Notes: generated by a model from the sequence alone, not told the origin. Counted from the first letter of the stretch, positions 16,976 to 27,292 are shown. The stretch is DNA of 64,000 bases from Saprospiraceae bacterium (GCA_020627535.1 JAHDGU010000003.1:1-64000), one strand, 5' to 3'. Numbers and translations are program-made.

Positions 16976-17983
16976 TCAAGTCAATACATTCACCTCGGGC
17001 TCCAGTCGTATCCCAAAGCGATCCTCCACAGAGTCCTGAATCTCCCGACTCAAAGCAAGGATCTCCTGCCCAGTCGCATCTCCGTGATTGACAAGTACTA
17101 GAGCTTGATGTGTATGAACACCAGCATCGCCCTTGCGATAACCCTTCCAGCCACACTGGTCGATCATCCATCCTGCAGGAATCTTATAAGAGCCATCTTC
17201 TAGTAGATAGTAGCGCAGATCTGAGATAGAGTCTCTCAGAGCTTCACCGGCTTTCGCCGAAATGACGGGATTCTTGAAAAAAGATCCAGAGTTTCCAATC
17301 TCAGCAGGATCTGGCAACTTGGACCTGCGGATATTAATGATCACGTCACTGACATCTTTGATCGTTGGAGCGGAGATCTTCGCCTCTTCCAGCATTTGGG
17401 CGACAGCCCCATAAGTCAAGACTAGCTCGTGCTCACGATGTAAGCAAAAGCGCACATGGGAGATCAAATACTGTCCCTTGAGCGCTTGCTTGAAGATGCT
17501 CTGACGATAGCCAAAGGCACATTCATCCTTTGTAAAACTTCTGAGCTTACACGAGCTCAGATCATAGGCATCAAGTCCCACAAATACAGACTCAAGCTCC
17601 ACACCATATGCACCGATATTCTGGATCGGAGCGGCACCAACTGTACCAGGAATGAGGCTGAGATTTTCAATGCCACCAAGATCATGCGCTATGGCCCAAA
17701 CGACAAGATCATGCCATACAACTCCTGCCCCAACCTCGATGATGACTTTAGACCCAGAGTCCTCAATGACCTTAATTCCATTGATCTCAAGCTTCAATAC
17801 ATGATGGTCAAGATCACCTGTCAGCAGCATGTTGCTCCCGCCACCCAGCAAAAAAACATCTGGATCCAAGTCCATGGCTTGCTCTAGCTGGTCGACATGC
17901 TCAACATGGCTCAGTCTCCGACATTTGGCATCAATGCCGAAGGTATTATAAGCTTTCAGTGAAGAGTCGAGAGTACTGATCAT
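16976..17983 (-). CDS. murB: UDP-N-acetylenolpyruvoylglucosamine reductase
   Basis: The 335-residue flavoenzyme contains the FAD-binding segment FLLGGGSNMLL near 44-54, LSLIPGTVGAAPIQNIGAYG near 109-126, the catalytic region GYRQSIF with R160, GSFFKNP with S234, and a C-terminal Glu in LEPEV. It reduces enolpyruvyl-UDP-GlcNAc to UDP-MurNAc using NADPH (peptidoglycan precursor step). Its start overlaps the stop of the upstream exporter by 4 bases, so the two are co-transcribed. Confidence 0.95.
   Translation of the reverse strand: MISTLDSSLKAYNTFGIDAKCRRLSHVEHVDQLEQAMDLDPDVFLLGGGSNMLLTGDLDHHVLKLEINGIKVIEDSGSKVIIEVGAGVVWHDLVVWAIAHDLGGIENLSLIPGTVGAAPIQNIGAYGVELESVFVGLDAYDLSSCKLRSFTKDECAFGYRQSIFKQALKGQYLISHVRFCLHREHELVLTYGAVAQMLEEAKISAPTIKDVSDVIINIRRSKLPDPAEIGNSGSFFKNPVISAKAGEALRDSISDLRYYLLEDGSYKIPAGWMIDQCGWKGYRKGDAGVHTHQALVLVNHGDATGQEILALSREIQDSVEDRFGIRLEPEVNVLT
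17248..17262 (-). repeat. T-run/GNRA mini-hairpin (stem CGGC/GCCG, loop GAAA)
   Basis: Minus strand: TTT, 4-bp stem, GAAA loop. Inside murB. Confidence 0.7.
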
Positions 17984-19770
17984 GCAGTGGCGGATTCAAA
18001 CTGCAATTTAACCAAGTTGTGGTAGATCCCTGTTTCCTTGCTGATCAACTCTTGATGAGAGCCACTCTCGGCGACTCTGCCATTATCGAGGACATAGATG
18101 GTATCGGCATCTATGATCGTGGAGAGACGATGAGCGATGATGATCGACGTGCGACCTTGCATGAGTTGCTCGAGGGCTTGCTGTACGAGATGCTCGCTCT
18201 CCGCATCAAGCGCACTTGTTGCCTCATCCAGAATGAGAATCGCAGGATCCTTGAGGATAGCGCGTGCTATGGCGATGCGCTGCCTTTGCCCACCGCTCAG
18301 CTGCACACCTCTCTCACCCACCAGCGTATCAAGCTGCTCAGGAAACTGGGAGATATATTCCCAGCTATTCGATTTTTTCGCGGCAGCGATGATCTCTGCA
18401 TCTGTAGCGTCGGGCTTCCCATAGGATATATTCTCCCTGATGCTTCCGCCAAATAGTATGACGTCTTGTGGCACAATGGCTACATTTTCTCGATAGGCAG
18501 TGATATCGTAGTCGGCTATATCTCGGCCATCTACCTTGATGACTCCAGCATCGAGTGGATAGTAACTCATAAGCAGTCGAGCAATGGTAGACTTTCCAGA
18601 GCCTGATTGGCCAACAAGAGCGACCTTTTTGCCGTAAGGCACCTCGAGGCTGATACCCTTAAGTACCTCTATATCTGTGCGTGTGGGATAGGAAAAGCTC
18701 ACCCCATGGAAACTGATATCACCATTGAGCTGGAGGGTAGTTTGTGCGTGATCGTCGATCTGGACCTCCGTATCAGTATTGAGGATCTCACGGATCCGCT
18801 CTGTCCCGCCGATCGCCTTGACAATTTCAGTGTAGAAATTGGATAGCCCGCCGATCGCACCACCCAGGATACCCGTGTAGGTGATAAACTGCACAAGTTC
18901 ACCGATGCTCATCTGATCGTTCATCACCATGCGCATGCCTACCACGATGATAAAGAATATCGAGCCAAAAAGCAGTGCAATAATAAATGCGCTAAAACGT
19001 GCTCTGTACTTTGCCAGCTTGAGTGCAATACTCACGACGCCATCAATCGCAGTACCGTATCTCTTGCTCTCCAGGTCTTCATTAGTAAATGCCTTGACAT
19101 CAGTGATATTGCTGAGAGTCTCGACAACGGTAGTATTGGTTTCAGCAAGTTCTTTTTGTCTTTGCTTGCTGAGCTTACGCACAAATCTGCCAAAGAAGAT
19201 CGCACCGATCATGATCACAGGAAATGTGGCAAACATCACCAAGGACAATCGTGGTGTAAATACGAACAAGATCACCACCCCAAGCAACAAGATGATGACT
19301 TGTCTAATAAATTCCGCCAAGGTGATCGAGAATACGGACTGAAGCTGTGTCACATCATTCGTAATACGACTAGTGAGGTCACCTACTCGATTCTTTTCGT
19401 AGAAAGAAATCGGAAGAGTGATGAACTGGTCATATAGCTGCTTTCTCACTCCTGCCATGCCTTTTTCGCTAGTGATGGCAAAGCACATGACTCTGAGATA
19501 TGAGAAGATGGTCTGCACCACGAGCAATATGACTAGGCCCCAAGTCAACTGCTCCAAAGTGAAGCGAGCGGCTTCGCCATTGGCGATGTCGACCATCTGA
19601 CCTACAATCAGCGGAAACAGCATGAAAAGTCCTGAGCCAAGTACCAATAGCAGCATCCCAGCAGCGAAGTACCAACGATACGGCCTGATAAATTTGAAGA
19701 CGTACAAGGAGCCTTTGAATTCCTCCCAAGAGACGCGTTTCTTTTGTTCTTCTTCCTCTTCTTTACTCAT
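17980..19770 (-). CDS. ABC transporter, fused permease and ATPase (MsbA-like exporter)
   Basis: The 596-residue half-transporter has a six-helix transmembrane domain (about 25-330) and a nucleotide-binding domain with Walker A GQSGSGKST near 386, signature LSGGQRQRIAIARA near 490 and Walker B ILILDEATSALD. This is the lipid/multidrug exporter class (MsbA/BmrA). Overlap with murB suggests an envelope role, possibly lipid A or phospholipid flipping, but specificity cannot be read from sequence. Confidence 0.9.
   Translation of the reverse strand: MSKEEEEEQKKRVSWEEFKGSLYVFKFIRPYRWYFAAGMLLLVLGSGLFMLFPLIVGQMVDIANGEAARFTLEQLTWGLVILLVVQTIFSYLRVMCFAITSEKGMAGVRKQLYDQFITLPISFYEKNRVGDLTSRITNDVTQLQSVFSITLAEFIRQVIILLLGVVILFVFTPRLSLVMFATFPVIMIGAIFFGRFVRKLSKQRQKELAETNTTVVETLSNITDVKAFTNEDLESKRYGTAIDGVVSIALKLAKYRARFSAFIIALLFGSIFFIIVVGMRMVMNDQMSIGELVQFITYTGILGGAIGGLSNFYTEIVKAIGGTERIREILNTDTEVQIDDHAQTTLQLNGDISFHGVSFSYPTRTDIEVLKGISLEVPYGKKVALVGQSGSGKSTIARLLMSYYPLDAGVIKVDGRDIADYDITAYRENVAIVPQDVILFGGSIRENISYGKPDATDAEIIAAAKKSNSWEYISQFPEQLDTLVGERGVQLSGGQRQRIAIARAILKDPAILILDEATSALDAESEHLVQQALEQLMQGRTSIIIAHRLSTIIDADTIYVLDNGRVAESGSHQELISKETGIYHNLVKLQFESATA
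18373..18388 (+). repeat. T-run mini-hairpin, variant loop (stem CGC/GCG, loop GGCA)
   Basis: Six T, 3-bp stem, GNNA rather than GNRA loop. Inside the ABC exporter gene. Confidence 0.4.
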
Positions 19771-19815
19771 CGTGGATTGATAACAGCAAAGGAATCATTT
19801 TGATCCCTTGTCTTG

Positions 19816-19830
19816 GAGCTTTCGCTCAAA
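19816..19830 (-). repeat. T-run/GNRA mini-hairpin (stem GAGC/GCTC, loop GAAA)
   Basis: Intergenic copy upstream of ilvA. The 16-mer GAGCTTTCGCTCAAAT on the plus strand recurs exactly at 33129 and 39356. Confidence 0.75.
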
Positions 19831-19931
19831 TGATTTACAAAGCTCGTTGTCCAAAACGTGACTGAGCCTTTGTCATATGAAGATTTTCAGGCACTACCTT
19901 TAGTTCTTTTTCTTCGCTTAGCTCTCACATC

Positions 19932-21170
19932 ATGACGGTAAAGGATATTGAAAGTGCCTACCAAAACATTTTATCTATTGCAGAAAGGACACCATTGCAG
20001 TACAGCCCATTTCTATCTGACCGGTTTGATGCTCAGATATATTTGAAGCGAGAGGACTTGCAAATCACGAGATCGTACAAGCTCCGAGGTGCATACAATA
20101 AGATTAGCAAACTCGCCCCAGACCAAATTGCTCAGGGAATCGTCTGTGCTAGTGCAGGCAATCATGCGCAAGGTGTGGCTTATGTCTGTCATAAACTCAG
20201 AATCAAAGGGACGATCTTCATGCCCAATCCTACTCCTCGGCAAAAAATCAATAAGGTCAAGAGATTTGGGAAATCAGAGATAGATATCGTACTGACGGGC
20301 GATACCTATGATGACGCATATGCTGCAGCACTGAACTATCAATCTGAGCATGGAGCTGTCCTCATCCCACCATTTGACGATCCGGATATCATTTCTGGCC
20401 AAGGCACAGTCGGACTGGAAATACTCCTTGACGCTGCTCATACCATAGACTATGTGGTGGCGCCAATTGGTGGTGGCGGGCTCTGTGCCGGTGTAGGAAC
20501 ATATATCAGTGCTCAAAGCCCAAAGACAAAGCTTATCGGTGTCGAGCCCCAAGGGGCCGCTGCCATGAAAACTAGTATCACTCAAGGCAAACTAAAAGCT
20601 CTCAAGGAGATCGATGTCTTTGTAGATGGTGCAGCAGTGAAGACTGTTGGCCAACTGAGTTTTGCCATTTGTCAAGAAGTCTTGTCAGATATCATATTGG
20701 TTGATGAAGGACATGTTTGCTCTACCATACTAGAGCTGTATAATGAAGAAGCTATCGTAGCAGAACCCGCTGGTGTAATGAGCATCTCTGCTCTAGATCA
20801 CTTGACAGAGCAAATCCGGGGGAAGACGGTGGTCTGTATACTGAGTGGCGGTAACAATGATATCACTCGAATGGAAGAAATCAAAGAGCGCTCCTTGCTG
20901 TACAAAGGACTCAAGCACTATTTTATCATCAGATTTCCTCAGAGGTCAGGTGCTTTGAGAGATTTTCTCAACAATGTACTGTCTGCCGACGAAGACATCT
21001 CCCACTTCGAATACACCAAGAAACACAATCGAGATAGAGGTCCAGCTCTCGTAGGACTTGAGCTCAAGAGACGGGAAGACTATGAGTCTTTGATTCGTCG
21101 CATGGATGAGCACGATATAGACTACGAGACACTCAATGACAATCAGCGGCTTTTTGAGCTACTGGTCTAG
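19932..21170 (+). CDS. ilvA: Threonine ammonia-lyase (threonine dehydratase)
   Basis: The 412-residue PLP enzyme shows the Schiff-base lysine K50 in TRSYKLRGAY, the phosphate-binding loop in APIGGGGLCAG, and SGGNND near the end of the catalytic domain. The last about 85 residues (HYFIIRFPQRSGALRDFLNNVL onward) form an ACT-like regulatory domain, as in single-ACT biosynthetic enzymes. It converts threonine to 2-oxobutanoate, the first committed step to isoleucine. It stands alone between the divergent ABC exporter and a tRNA. Confidence 0.93.
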   Translation: MTVKDIESAYQNILSIAERTPLQYSPFLSDRFDAQIYLKREDLQITRSYKLRGAYNKISKLAPDQIAQGIVCASAGNHAQGVAYVCHKLRIKGTIFMPNPTPRQKINKVKRFGKSEIDIVLTGDTYDDAYAAALNYQSEHGAVLIPPFDDPDIISGQGTVGLEILLDAAHTIDYVVAPIGGGGLCAGVGTYISAQSPKTKLIGVEPQGAAAMKTSITQGKLKALKEIDVFVDGAAVKTVGQLSFAICQEVLSDIILVDEGHVCSTILELYNEEAIVAEPAGVMSISALDHLTEQIRGKTVVCILSGGNNDITRMEEIKERSLLYKGLKHYFIIRFPQRSGALRDFLNNVLSADEDISHFEYTKKHNRDRGPALVGLELKRREDYESLIRRMDEHDIDYETLNDNQRLFELLV

Positions 21171-21195
21171 GCAAATTGGCGACTAGGCCAAAAAC

Positions 21196-21224
21196 AAAAA
21201 AGGTCTCCCAGTTGGAAGACCTTT
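21196..21224 (-). terminator. Rho-independent terminator of the tRNA-Arg(UCG) gene
   Basis: An 8-bp stem AAAGGTCT/AGACCTTT with a 10-base loop is followed on the minus strand by six U, immediately downstream of the tRNA. Confidence 0.75.
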
Positions 21225-21229
21225 CATCC

Positions 21230-21306
21230 TGGTGACCGCGGGAGGATTCGAACCCCCAACCCTCAGAGCCGAAATCTGATATTCTATCCAGTTGAACTAC
21301 GCGGCC
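21230..21306 (-). tRNA. tRNA-Arg (anticodon UCG), CCA encoded
   Basis: The minus strand folds as a cloverleaf. The acceptor GGCCGCG pairs with CGCGGTC (one G-U). The anticodon stem TCAGA/TCTGA holds the loop TTTCGGC, so the anticodon is UCG (reads CGA/CGG). The T arm contains GGTTCGAATCC. Discriminator A is followed by genome-encoded CCA. A terminator hairpin follows at once, so it is a single-gene unit. Confidence 0.95.
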
Positions 21307-21378
21307 AGGAATACAAAGGTACATCTGTGCATTGATAGACATGGCCTTGACTTGGAGAATCTGACTAGCTTAGCACGT

Positions 21379-22179
21379 ATGAAGATCTTGGCCAAAGCGC
21401 TCATCCGAAAATTAGATCTTGCAGAAAGACTTGACAATCTGAGGTACAAGCTACAAAGTTTCCAAACTCGTGAGAAGAACGCCAAATTTCGTGAACTCAA
21501 CCCGACAATTGCATTCCCGCCTGACTACTTGATGTACGAGGCATTTATGCTTGACTACAAAGCATACATAGAAGGCGGTCTCATCAGCGCAAAGTGGCTT
21601 GTCGATACCTGCAGAGAGTATAGAAATGAGCCGATCAAATCAGTTTTGGACTGGGGATGTGGCCCAGGAAGAATTGTCCGTCACATGCCGGAGTTACTTC
21701 ACAATACCGCCTATGTACATGCTTGTGCCCCCAATGCCAAGAGTATCGCCTGGTGCTCTGAGCATCTCACTGATATATCTTTCCATCACAGCAGTCAGAA
21801 AGCTACTCTTCCATATGACAATGGTCAATTTGATCTTATCTATGGCATATCGATACTGACCCATCTGTCTGAAGAGAACCACAGAGCTTGGATCGAGGAA
21901 CTCACAAGAGTGATGTCTTCAGGAGGTATCCTGATCTTGACGACTCAAGGCAACAACTATCGCAACCAGCTAAGCCCTCGTGAGCAGAAATTGTTTGACC
22001 AAGGGAATCTCGTAGTCCAATCTACCAGCACTGAAGGGCATCGAAGCTATGCGGCATACCAACCGCCAGAGTATATGCGCCAGTTGCTAATGCCATATGG
22101 AGAGGTTGATCATCTCACCGAGTCTGCTCAAGGCAAAAACTACAAGCCACAGGATCGCTGGGTGCTACGTAAGACCTAG
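21379..22179 (+). CDS. Class I SAM-dependent methyltransferase
   Basis: The 266-residue protein has motif I VLDWGCGPGRIVRHM, then FDLIYGISILTHLSEE (motif II/III region) and SSGGILILTTQG (post-III), typical of small-molecule or lipid methyltransferases of the Methyltransf_11/25 type. The N-terminal 70 residues are a charged helical extension. The ATG at 21379 is preferred because the longer frame would begin inside the tRNA gene. The substrate is unknown. It is convergent with namZ (10-base gap). Confidence 0.8.
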   Translation: MKILAKALIRKLDLAERLDNLRYKLQSFQTREKNAKFRELNPTIAFPPDYLMYEAFMLDYKAYIEGGLISAKWLVDTCREYRNEPIKSVLDWGCGPGRIVRHMPELLHNTAYVHACAPNAKSIAWCSEHLTDISFHHSSQKATLPYDNGQFDLIYGISILTHLSEENHRAWIEELTRVMSSGGILILTTQGNNYRNQLSPREQKLFDQGNLVVQSTSTEGHRSYAAYQPPEYMRQLLMPYGEVDHLTESAQGKNYKPQDRWVLRKT

Positions 22180-22189
22180 CACGATCATA

Positions 22190-23416
22190 CTACTCATACA
22201 ACAGGTACTTACGTCTGATCTTATCGAAGCCTTGTAGACCGTCTTGCCAGCTCGCTCTTATGACATCTTCTGATATACCTTCTTCGATCTGAGCTCGTAG
22301 CGTCCTTGTCCCAGCTAACTTCTCAAAGAAACCTGACTTGAGGAAAAATCCAGCCCGATCAGGGTAATTCTGATATGCCGCTAACAGATATTGGAGATCC
22401 AAAACCTTTTTCTCAAGGAGCGCATCAATCGGCGTATCTCTTAGATTTTCTCCATGACTCAATTGATCTTGATGCTTTGGGTATTTTGCTCCAGAGGTAG
22501 ACACAGGCGTGAAGGAGTAGTCACCACCGAGCAAAGGATGACCGTAGCACTCAAAGGGTCGATCCGTCCCCCGCCCTGCACTGATGACAGTACCCTCAAA
22601 GAAACACAATGATGGATATAAGAGAATACTTCGCTCTGTTGGCAAATTGGGACTTGGCTTGATAGGTAGTTGGTATCTCAGATGTCGTTGATATCCGGGA
22701 CAACTGATCACTTGAAGGTCACATTTACGACCATCTGATAGCCATCCTTCACCATTGATCATGAGCGCATACTCACCGATGGTCATACCATAGACGACAG
22801 GCACAGGATGCATACCCACAAAGGACTTGTGCTCTTCTTCTAGTATCGGCCCATCGATGTAGTTGACATGAGGATTGGGTCTATCAAGGACGATGAGATG
22901 GATATCATTCTCCGCGCAGGCCTCCATGATGTAGTGCAGTGTGCTGATGTAAGTATAAAATCTCACGCCCACGTCCTGAATATCAAATAGCAAGACATCG
23001 AGGCCTTTCAGATCTTCTGCAGAAGGTTTCTTCTTCTTACCATAGAGTGAAATAATCTGGGCGCCAGTCTTGACGTCTTTACCATCAGCAACATGCTCTC
23101 CTGCGTCTGCATCGCCTCTGTAGCCATGTTCTGGAGCAAAGATCTTCTTGATGGTGACATCTTTACGATGCAGGACATCTACCATGTGCTCTTCAGCCAC
23201 GACACTTGTATGATTGATCACGAGGCCGACATCTTTGCCTTGTAAATAAGGCAAATACAGCTCTGGAAATTCCGCAGCGGGTACAGCTAGGTGCTGCAAA
23301 TTAGGATATTCAGGCTCAGCTGTTGAGGAAGTTTGTTCTTGCTGGGCTTGACAGCCAAATGTGACAAGCAAGAGCAACAAACTGCCCCAGTGTGCTCTCG
23401 TACAAGTGTGATACAT
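22190..23416 (-). CDS. DUF1343 exo-beta-N-acetylmuramidase (NamZ-like), lipoprotein
   Basis: The product (408 residues from the chosen start) has a lipoprotein signal ending LVTFGC. DUF1343 hallmarks follow: VGLVINHTS, FAPEHGYRGDADAG, VLLFDIQDVGVRFYTYISTL, VLDRPNPH, and a C-terminal domain with PSPNLPTERSILLYPSLCFFEGT. Family members studied as NamZ remove N-acetylmuramic acid from peptidoglycan ends. Residues match that family closely. Starts at 23443 or 23425 are also possible; 23416 gives a standard signal peptide. Confidence 0.85.
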   Translation of the reverse strand: MYHTCTRAHWGSLLLLLVTFGCQAQQEQTSSTAEPEYPNLQHLAVPAAEFPELYLPYLQGKDVGLVINHTSVVAEEHMVDVLHRKDVTIKKIFAPEHGYRGDADAGEHVADGKDVKTGAQIISLYGKKKKPSAEDLKGLDVLLFDIQDVGVRFYTYISTLHYIMEACAENDIHLIVLDRPNPHVNYIDGPILEEEHKSFVGMHPVPVVYGMTIGEYALMINGEGWLSDGRKCDLQVISCPGYQRHLRYQLPIKPSPNLPTERSILLYPSLCFFEGTVISAGRGTDRPFECYGHPLLGGDYSFTPVSTSGAKYPKHQDQLSHGENLRDTPIDALLEKKVLDLQYLLAAYQNYPDRAGFFLKSGFFEKLAGTRTLRAQIEEGISEDVIRASWQDGLQGFDKIRRKYLLYE

Positions 23417-23472
23417 ACAGATCATATAAGCAAAGCTCGACATTCGTAGTTCCCACAGAGTCAATAGTATAG

Positions 23473-23480
23473 TAATTTTG
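23473..23480 (+). promoter_or_regulatory. Probable -7 promoter element (TAATTTTG)
   Basis: Matches TAnnTTTG and lies 9 bases before the ATG of the exonuclease/GIY-YIG gene, implying a very short leader. No clear -33 element. Confidence 0.4.
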
Positions 23481-23489
23481 TCGCTCAAT

Positions 23490-24869
23490 ATGAGATTTGC
23501 GGTACTTGACCTCGAGACCACAGGTGGCTCTCCCAAGATGGAGAAGATCACCGAAGTAGCTGTCATCATCTATGAAGATGGTATCGTCAAAGAAGAATGG
23601 CAAACATTGGTCAACCCAGAGCGCTCCGTCCCGCCCTTTGTTTCACGCATGACTGGCATCACCGATGCGATGTTAGCCGACGCGCCCAAGTTTTATGAGG
23701 TCGCGAAGCAGATTGTCGAGATCACCGAGAAGTGCATCTTGGTCGCACACAATGCGAGATTTGACTACGGCTTTCTACAAGAAGAGTTTAAGAGACTGGG
23801 ATACTCTTATCATCGGAAGCGCTTGTGCACAGTACAATTGAGTAAACGACTCGTGCCAGAGCTTACTCGCCATGGCTTGGATTCGATGATCAATCACTTT
23901 GATATCCAATGCGGAAAGCGTCATCGCGCCATGGATGATACGCGTGCAACGCTTGAGTTGCTCAAGGAACTGCTCAATCTCGACAAGGACTTTAGTACGC
24001 AGAAGCAGTTGGTCAACTTCGGTGTCGCGTCGAGTAAGATTCCCGAAGCGATCAATATGGAGGATCTCCATGCTCTTCCTGAGAGTTGCGGCGTATATTT
24101 CTTTGAAGATGCAGACGGTCGATATCTGTATATCGGCAAGAGTCTCAATATCAAGAAACGCGTCTTCCAGCATTTCCGTGAGATCAATACCAAGACCCAA
24201 GAGCTCCAGCGCCATGCTTGCCGAGTCACTTTTGAGACCACTGGCAGTGAGCTCATATCCCTTTTGCACGAAAGTGCACTCATCAAGAGATACAGACCTC
24301 CGCTCAACAAAGCTCAAAGGAAAAATCGCTATCCTTTTGCGATAGTGGTACGAGATACACAGCCATATATTCAGCTCGAAGTCCTTCATGTCAATAAAGC
24401 ACAGAAGCAAAATCTTAGGATGCTGGACACTTATGGCAATCGCAAGCAGGCGATCAATGCCATGAAGAAACTGCAGCGATCTCATGAGCTATGCCCTGTG
24501 CTCTGTGGTCTCGAAGAGGATAAGAAGCGTGCTTGTAGCAGTCACGGCATGGGGTACTGTCATGGGGCTTGCGCCCAAATAGAAGGTCCAGATGACTACA
24601 ATGAGCGCGCTGAGCTAGCCATCTCCAGTGTCGACAATATCTTCAAAGAGGACTTTGTCATCATCGAAGACGGCAGGTATCCGGAGGAGAGAAGTCTTAT
24701 AGTGGTCAGAGGTGGCTACTATGTTGGCTTTGGCTATGTACCGACAGATATCAACATCGAGAAAGAGGAACTTGATGATCATATCTCGCTGGTCCAGGGC
24801 AATGCAGAGACCAATCGGATTTTGCTCAACTATCTACGTGGCTCACTCGTAAAAAAAGTAAGGATTTAG
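23490..24869 (+). CDS. DEDDh 3'-5' exonuclease fused to GIY-YIG (UvrC/Cho-like) nuclease domain
   Basis: The 459-residue protein combines two nuclease modules. Residues 1-165 are a DnaQ-like DEDDh exonuclease (D7-L-E9 in VLDLETTGG, AHNARFDYGF, and the HRAMDD box). Residues about 197-290 are a GIY-YIG domain (GVYFFEDADGRYLYIGKS). From about 339 on there is the Cys-rich UvrC/Cho-type segment (CPVLCGLEE then GYCHGACA). The fusion is known from other bacteria and is thought to serve DNA repair. Start at ATG 23490; a TTG 12 bases upstream is less likely. Confidence 0.88.
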   Translation: MRFAVLDLETTGGSPKMEKITEVAVIIYEDGIVKEEWQTLVNPERSVPPFVSRMTGITDAMLADAPKFYEVAKQIVEITEKCILVAHNARFDYGFLQEEFKRLGYSYHRKRLCTVQLSKRLVPELTRHGLDSMINHFDIQCGKRHRAMDDTRATLELLKELLNLDKDFSTQKQLVNFGVASSKIPEAINMEDLHALPESCGVYFFEDADGRYLYIGKSLNIKKRVFQHFREINTKTQELQRHACRVTFETTGSELISLLHESALIKRYRPPLNKAQRKNRYPFAIVVRDTQPYIQLEVLHVNKAQKQNLRMLDTYGNRKQAINAMKKLQRSHELCPVLCGLEEDKKRACSSHGMGYCHGACAQIEGPDDYNERAELAISSVDNIFKEDFVIIEDGRYPEERSLIVVRGGYYVGFGYVPTDINIEKEELDDHISLVQGNAETNRILLNYLRGSLVKKVRI

Positions 24870-24871
24870 AC

Positions 24872-24905
24872 AAAAAAAAGCGTCAAGTTTGGGCACTCGA
24901 CGCTT
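24872..24905 (-). terminator. Rho-independent terminator of nrdBA
   Basis: The stem AAGCGTC/GACGCTT, read on the minus strand, ends in eight U about 30 bases after the nrdA stop. Confidence 0.75.
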
Positions 24906-24931
24906 CGAAATTCAGAGAAAATCGGTTTTAT

Positions 24932-27292
24932 CTAACCGCTGCACATAATGCAGCCTTCATCCATAGTACAGACCTGTCCCTCTTCCATTTGGGCGACAGC
25001 CTCCTCATCTTGCTTGACGTATTTTTTCTGATGCTTCTCGCTCAAGGTAAACTTGATCGGATCCACTGCAGCCTTACTACGTAGGTAGTACATGCCTGTC
25101 TTCAGACCTCGTTGCCAAGAGTAAAAATGCATGGAGCTAAGCTTGTTGTAGTTTGGCTCCTGAACAAATAGATTGAGAGACTGTGACTGACAGATGTAGG
25201 CTCCTCGATCAGCTGCCTGATCTATGATAACCTTCTGACTGATCTCCCAGACTGTTTTGTATTTGTCTTTGATCTCTTGTGGTACATCTAGCTCTTGCAC
25301 ACTACCATTGCTGGCCATCAATTGCTCTCGCAATTCGTCTGTCCACAGGTTGAGCCTCGTTAGATCATTGAGCAGGTGCTTATTGACCACGACAAACTCA
25401 CCTGAGAGGGTCCGTCTTGTATAGATATTGGACGTATAAGGCTCAAAGCACTCATTATTCCCCATGATCTGAGAGGTCGATGCAGTCGGCATTGGCGCTA
25501 ATAGCAAGCTATTGCGGAGGCCATGCTCTTTGATGTCCTTCTTAAGTCCATCCCAGTCCCAGCGATCAGTCGGAGTGGCGCCCCACATATCATACTGTAG
25601 CTCACCTTTACTTGCCGGTGATCCTTCGAATGTGGAGTATGCTCCTTCTTCGCTAGCAATCTGACAAGATTCTGTCAAGGATGCGAAGTATATCGTCTCA
25701 AAGATTTCGCGGTTGAGCTGAGCAGCTTCTGGACTGTCAAATGCATAACCCATCAGCAGATAGGCATCAGCCAAGCCCTGCACACCAAGTCCGATCGGAC
25801 GGTGGCGCATATTGCTGTTTTCTGCCTCAGGTATCGGATAGTAGTTGACGTCAATGATCTTATTGAGATTCCGAGTGACGACTCTCGTTACCTCGTATAG
25901 CTTCTGGAAGTCGTACTTGCCGTCGTTGACATATCGAGGAAGGCTCAGTGATGCGAGGTTGCACACTGCGACCTCATCAGGAGCTGTGTACTCTACGATC
26001 TCTGTACAGAGATTACTCGACTTGATGGTTCCAAGATTCTTTTGATTGGACTTCTTGTTACAAGCGTCCTTATACAGCATGTAAGGCGTGCCTGTCTCAA
26101 TTTGAGAGTCTAGGATGGCAAACCACAGCTCTTGCGCCTTGATAGTTTTTCGTGCTTTTCCTTCTTGTTCGTACTTGTGGAACAGTGCTTCAAATTCACC
26201 TCCGTAGCTATCGCTCAATCCAGGACACTCATTAGGACAGAATAGAGACCAGTCTCCATTTTCTTTGACACGCTGCATAAATAGATCTGGTATCCATAGG
26301 GCGTAGAACAAGTCTCTCGCTCGCAGCTCTTCTTTTCCATGATTCTTCTTAAGATCGAGGAAGTCGAAGATGTCTGCATGCCATGGCTCCACGTATACAG
26401 CAAAAGCTCCTTTGCGCTTCCCGCCACCTTGATCGACATATCTCGCTGTGTCGTTGTACACTTTGAGCATCGGCACAATACCATTGGAGGTACCTCCTGT
26501 GCCTTTGATGTAGCTTCCTTTGGCGCGTATGTCATGTATGCTTAGACCGATACCACCTGCCGATTGTGAAATCTTGGCACATCTGCTCAGCGTCTCAAAG
26601 ATGCCTGGTATACTATCTTCTGTCACGGTCAGCAAGAAGCAACTGCTCAACTGAGGCCGTGGTGTACCTGCATTGAATAAAGTAGGTGTCGCGTGGATAA
26701 ACCACTTGTCTGACATGAGGTCATAGGTCTGGAAAGCAGATTCTAGATCGCTTCCATGGATCCCAAGTGCTGCTCTCATGAGCATATGCTGTGGCCGCTC
26801 TACGACTTTACCATTGGCCCTCATGAGATATGAGCGCTCGAGAGTTTTAAAACCAAAGTAATCGAAGTTGAAGTCACGATCATAAATGATCTTACTATCG
26901 ATTGCTTCGCTGTGATCTTTGATGACACTCATGAGCTCATCACTGATAAGCCCTGCTTTATCTCCTGTCTTGGGATCGATGTAATCGTAGAGGATCTGCA
27001 TCGTCTCGGAGAAAGACTTCAGTGTATTCTTGTGCAGATTGGATACTGCAATTCTCGCTGCCAACTGAGCATTGTCAGGATGCGTGACAGCTGATGATGC
27101 AGCTGTTTCTGCTGCAAGGTTGTCTAGTTCTGATGTTGTCACACCATTATAAAGGCCTTGGATAACCTTTTTGGCGATTTCTATGGGCTGTACGTAGTCA
27201 GTATTGAGACCGTAACAGAGTTTGCTGACTCGTGCTGTGATTTTGTCAAAACTGACATCTTCTGCACGTCCACTTCTTTTGATGACTTGCAT
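24932..27292 (-). CDS. nrdA: Ribonucleoside-diphosphate reductase, alpha (large) subunit
   Basis: The 786-residue class I enzyme starts with an ATP-cone ([16 protein letters not shown], about 1-90), indicating allosteric activity control. It contains LSSCFLLTV (redox-active Cys), [10 protein letters not shown] (Asn-Cys-Glu active site), [20 protein letters not shown], and a C-terminal C-I-M-C pair for thioredoxin re-reduction. With NrdB it makes deoxyribonucleotides in the cytoplasm. It lies 66 bases downstream of nrdB and is followed by a terminator. Confidence 0.95.
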   Translation of the reverse strand: MQVIKRSGRAEDVSFDKITARVSKLCYGLNTDYVQPIEIAKKVIQGLYNGVTTSELDNLAAETAASSAVTHPDNAQLAARIAVSNLHKNTLKSFSETMQILYDYIDPKTGDKAGLISDELMSVIKDHSEAIDSKIIYDRDFNFDYFGFKTLERSYLMRANGKVVERPQHMLMRAALGIHGSDLESAFQTYDLMSDKWFIHATPTLFNAGTPRPQLSSCFLLTVTEDSIPGIFETLSRCAKISQSAGGIGLSIHDIRAKGSYIKGTGGTSNGIVPMLKVYNDTARYVDQGGGKRKGAFAVYVEPWHADIFDFLDLKKNHGKEELRARDLFYALWIPDLFMQRVKENGDWSLFCPNECPGLSDSYGGEFEALFHKYEQEGKARKTIKAQELWFAILDSQIETGTPYMLYKDACNKKSNQKNLGTIKSSNLCTEIVEYTAPDEVAVCNLASLSLPRYVNDGKYDFQKLYEVTRVVTRNLNKIIDVNYYPIPEAENSNMRHRPIGLGVQGLADAYLLMGYAFDSPEAAQLNREIFETIYFASLTESCQIASEEGAYSTFEGSPASKGELQYDMWGATPTDRWDWDGLKKDIKEHGLRNSLLLAPMPTASTSQIMGNNECFEPYTSNIYTRRTLSGEFVVVNKHLLNDLTRLNLWTDELREQLMASNGSVQELDVPQEIKDKYKTVWEISQKVIIDQAADRGAYICQSQSLNLFVQEPNYNKLSSMHFYSWQRGLKTGMYYLRSKAAVDPIKFTLSEKHQKKYVKQDEEAVAQMEEGQVCTMDEGCIMCSG

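Noticed and set aside
23775-24485. Minus-strand open frame of 236 codons
   Set aside because: Antisense shadow of the exonuclease/GIY-YIG gene.
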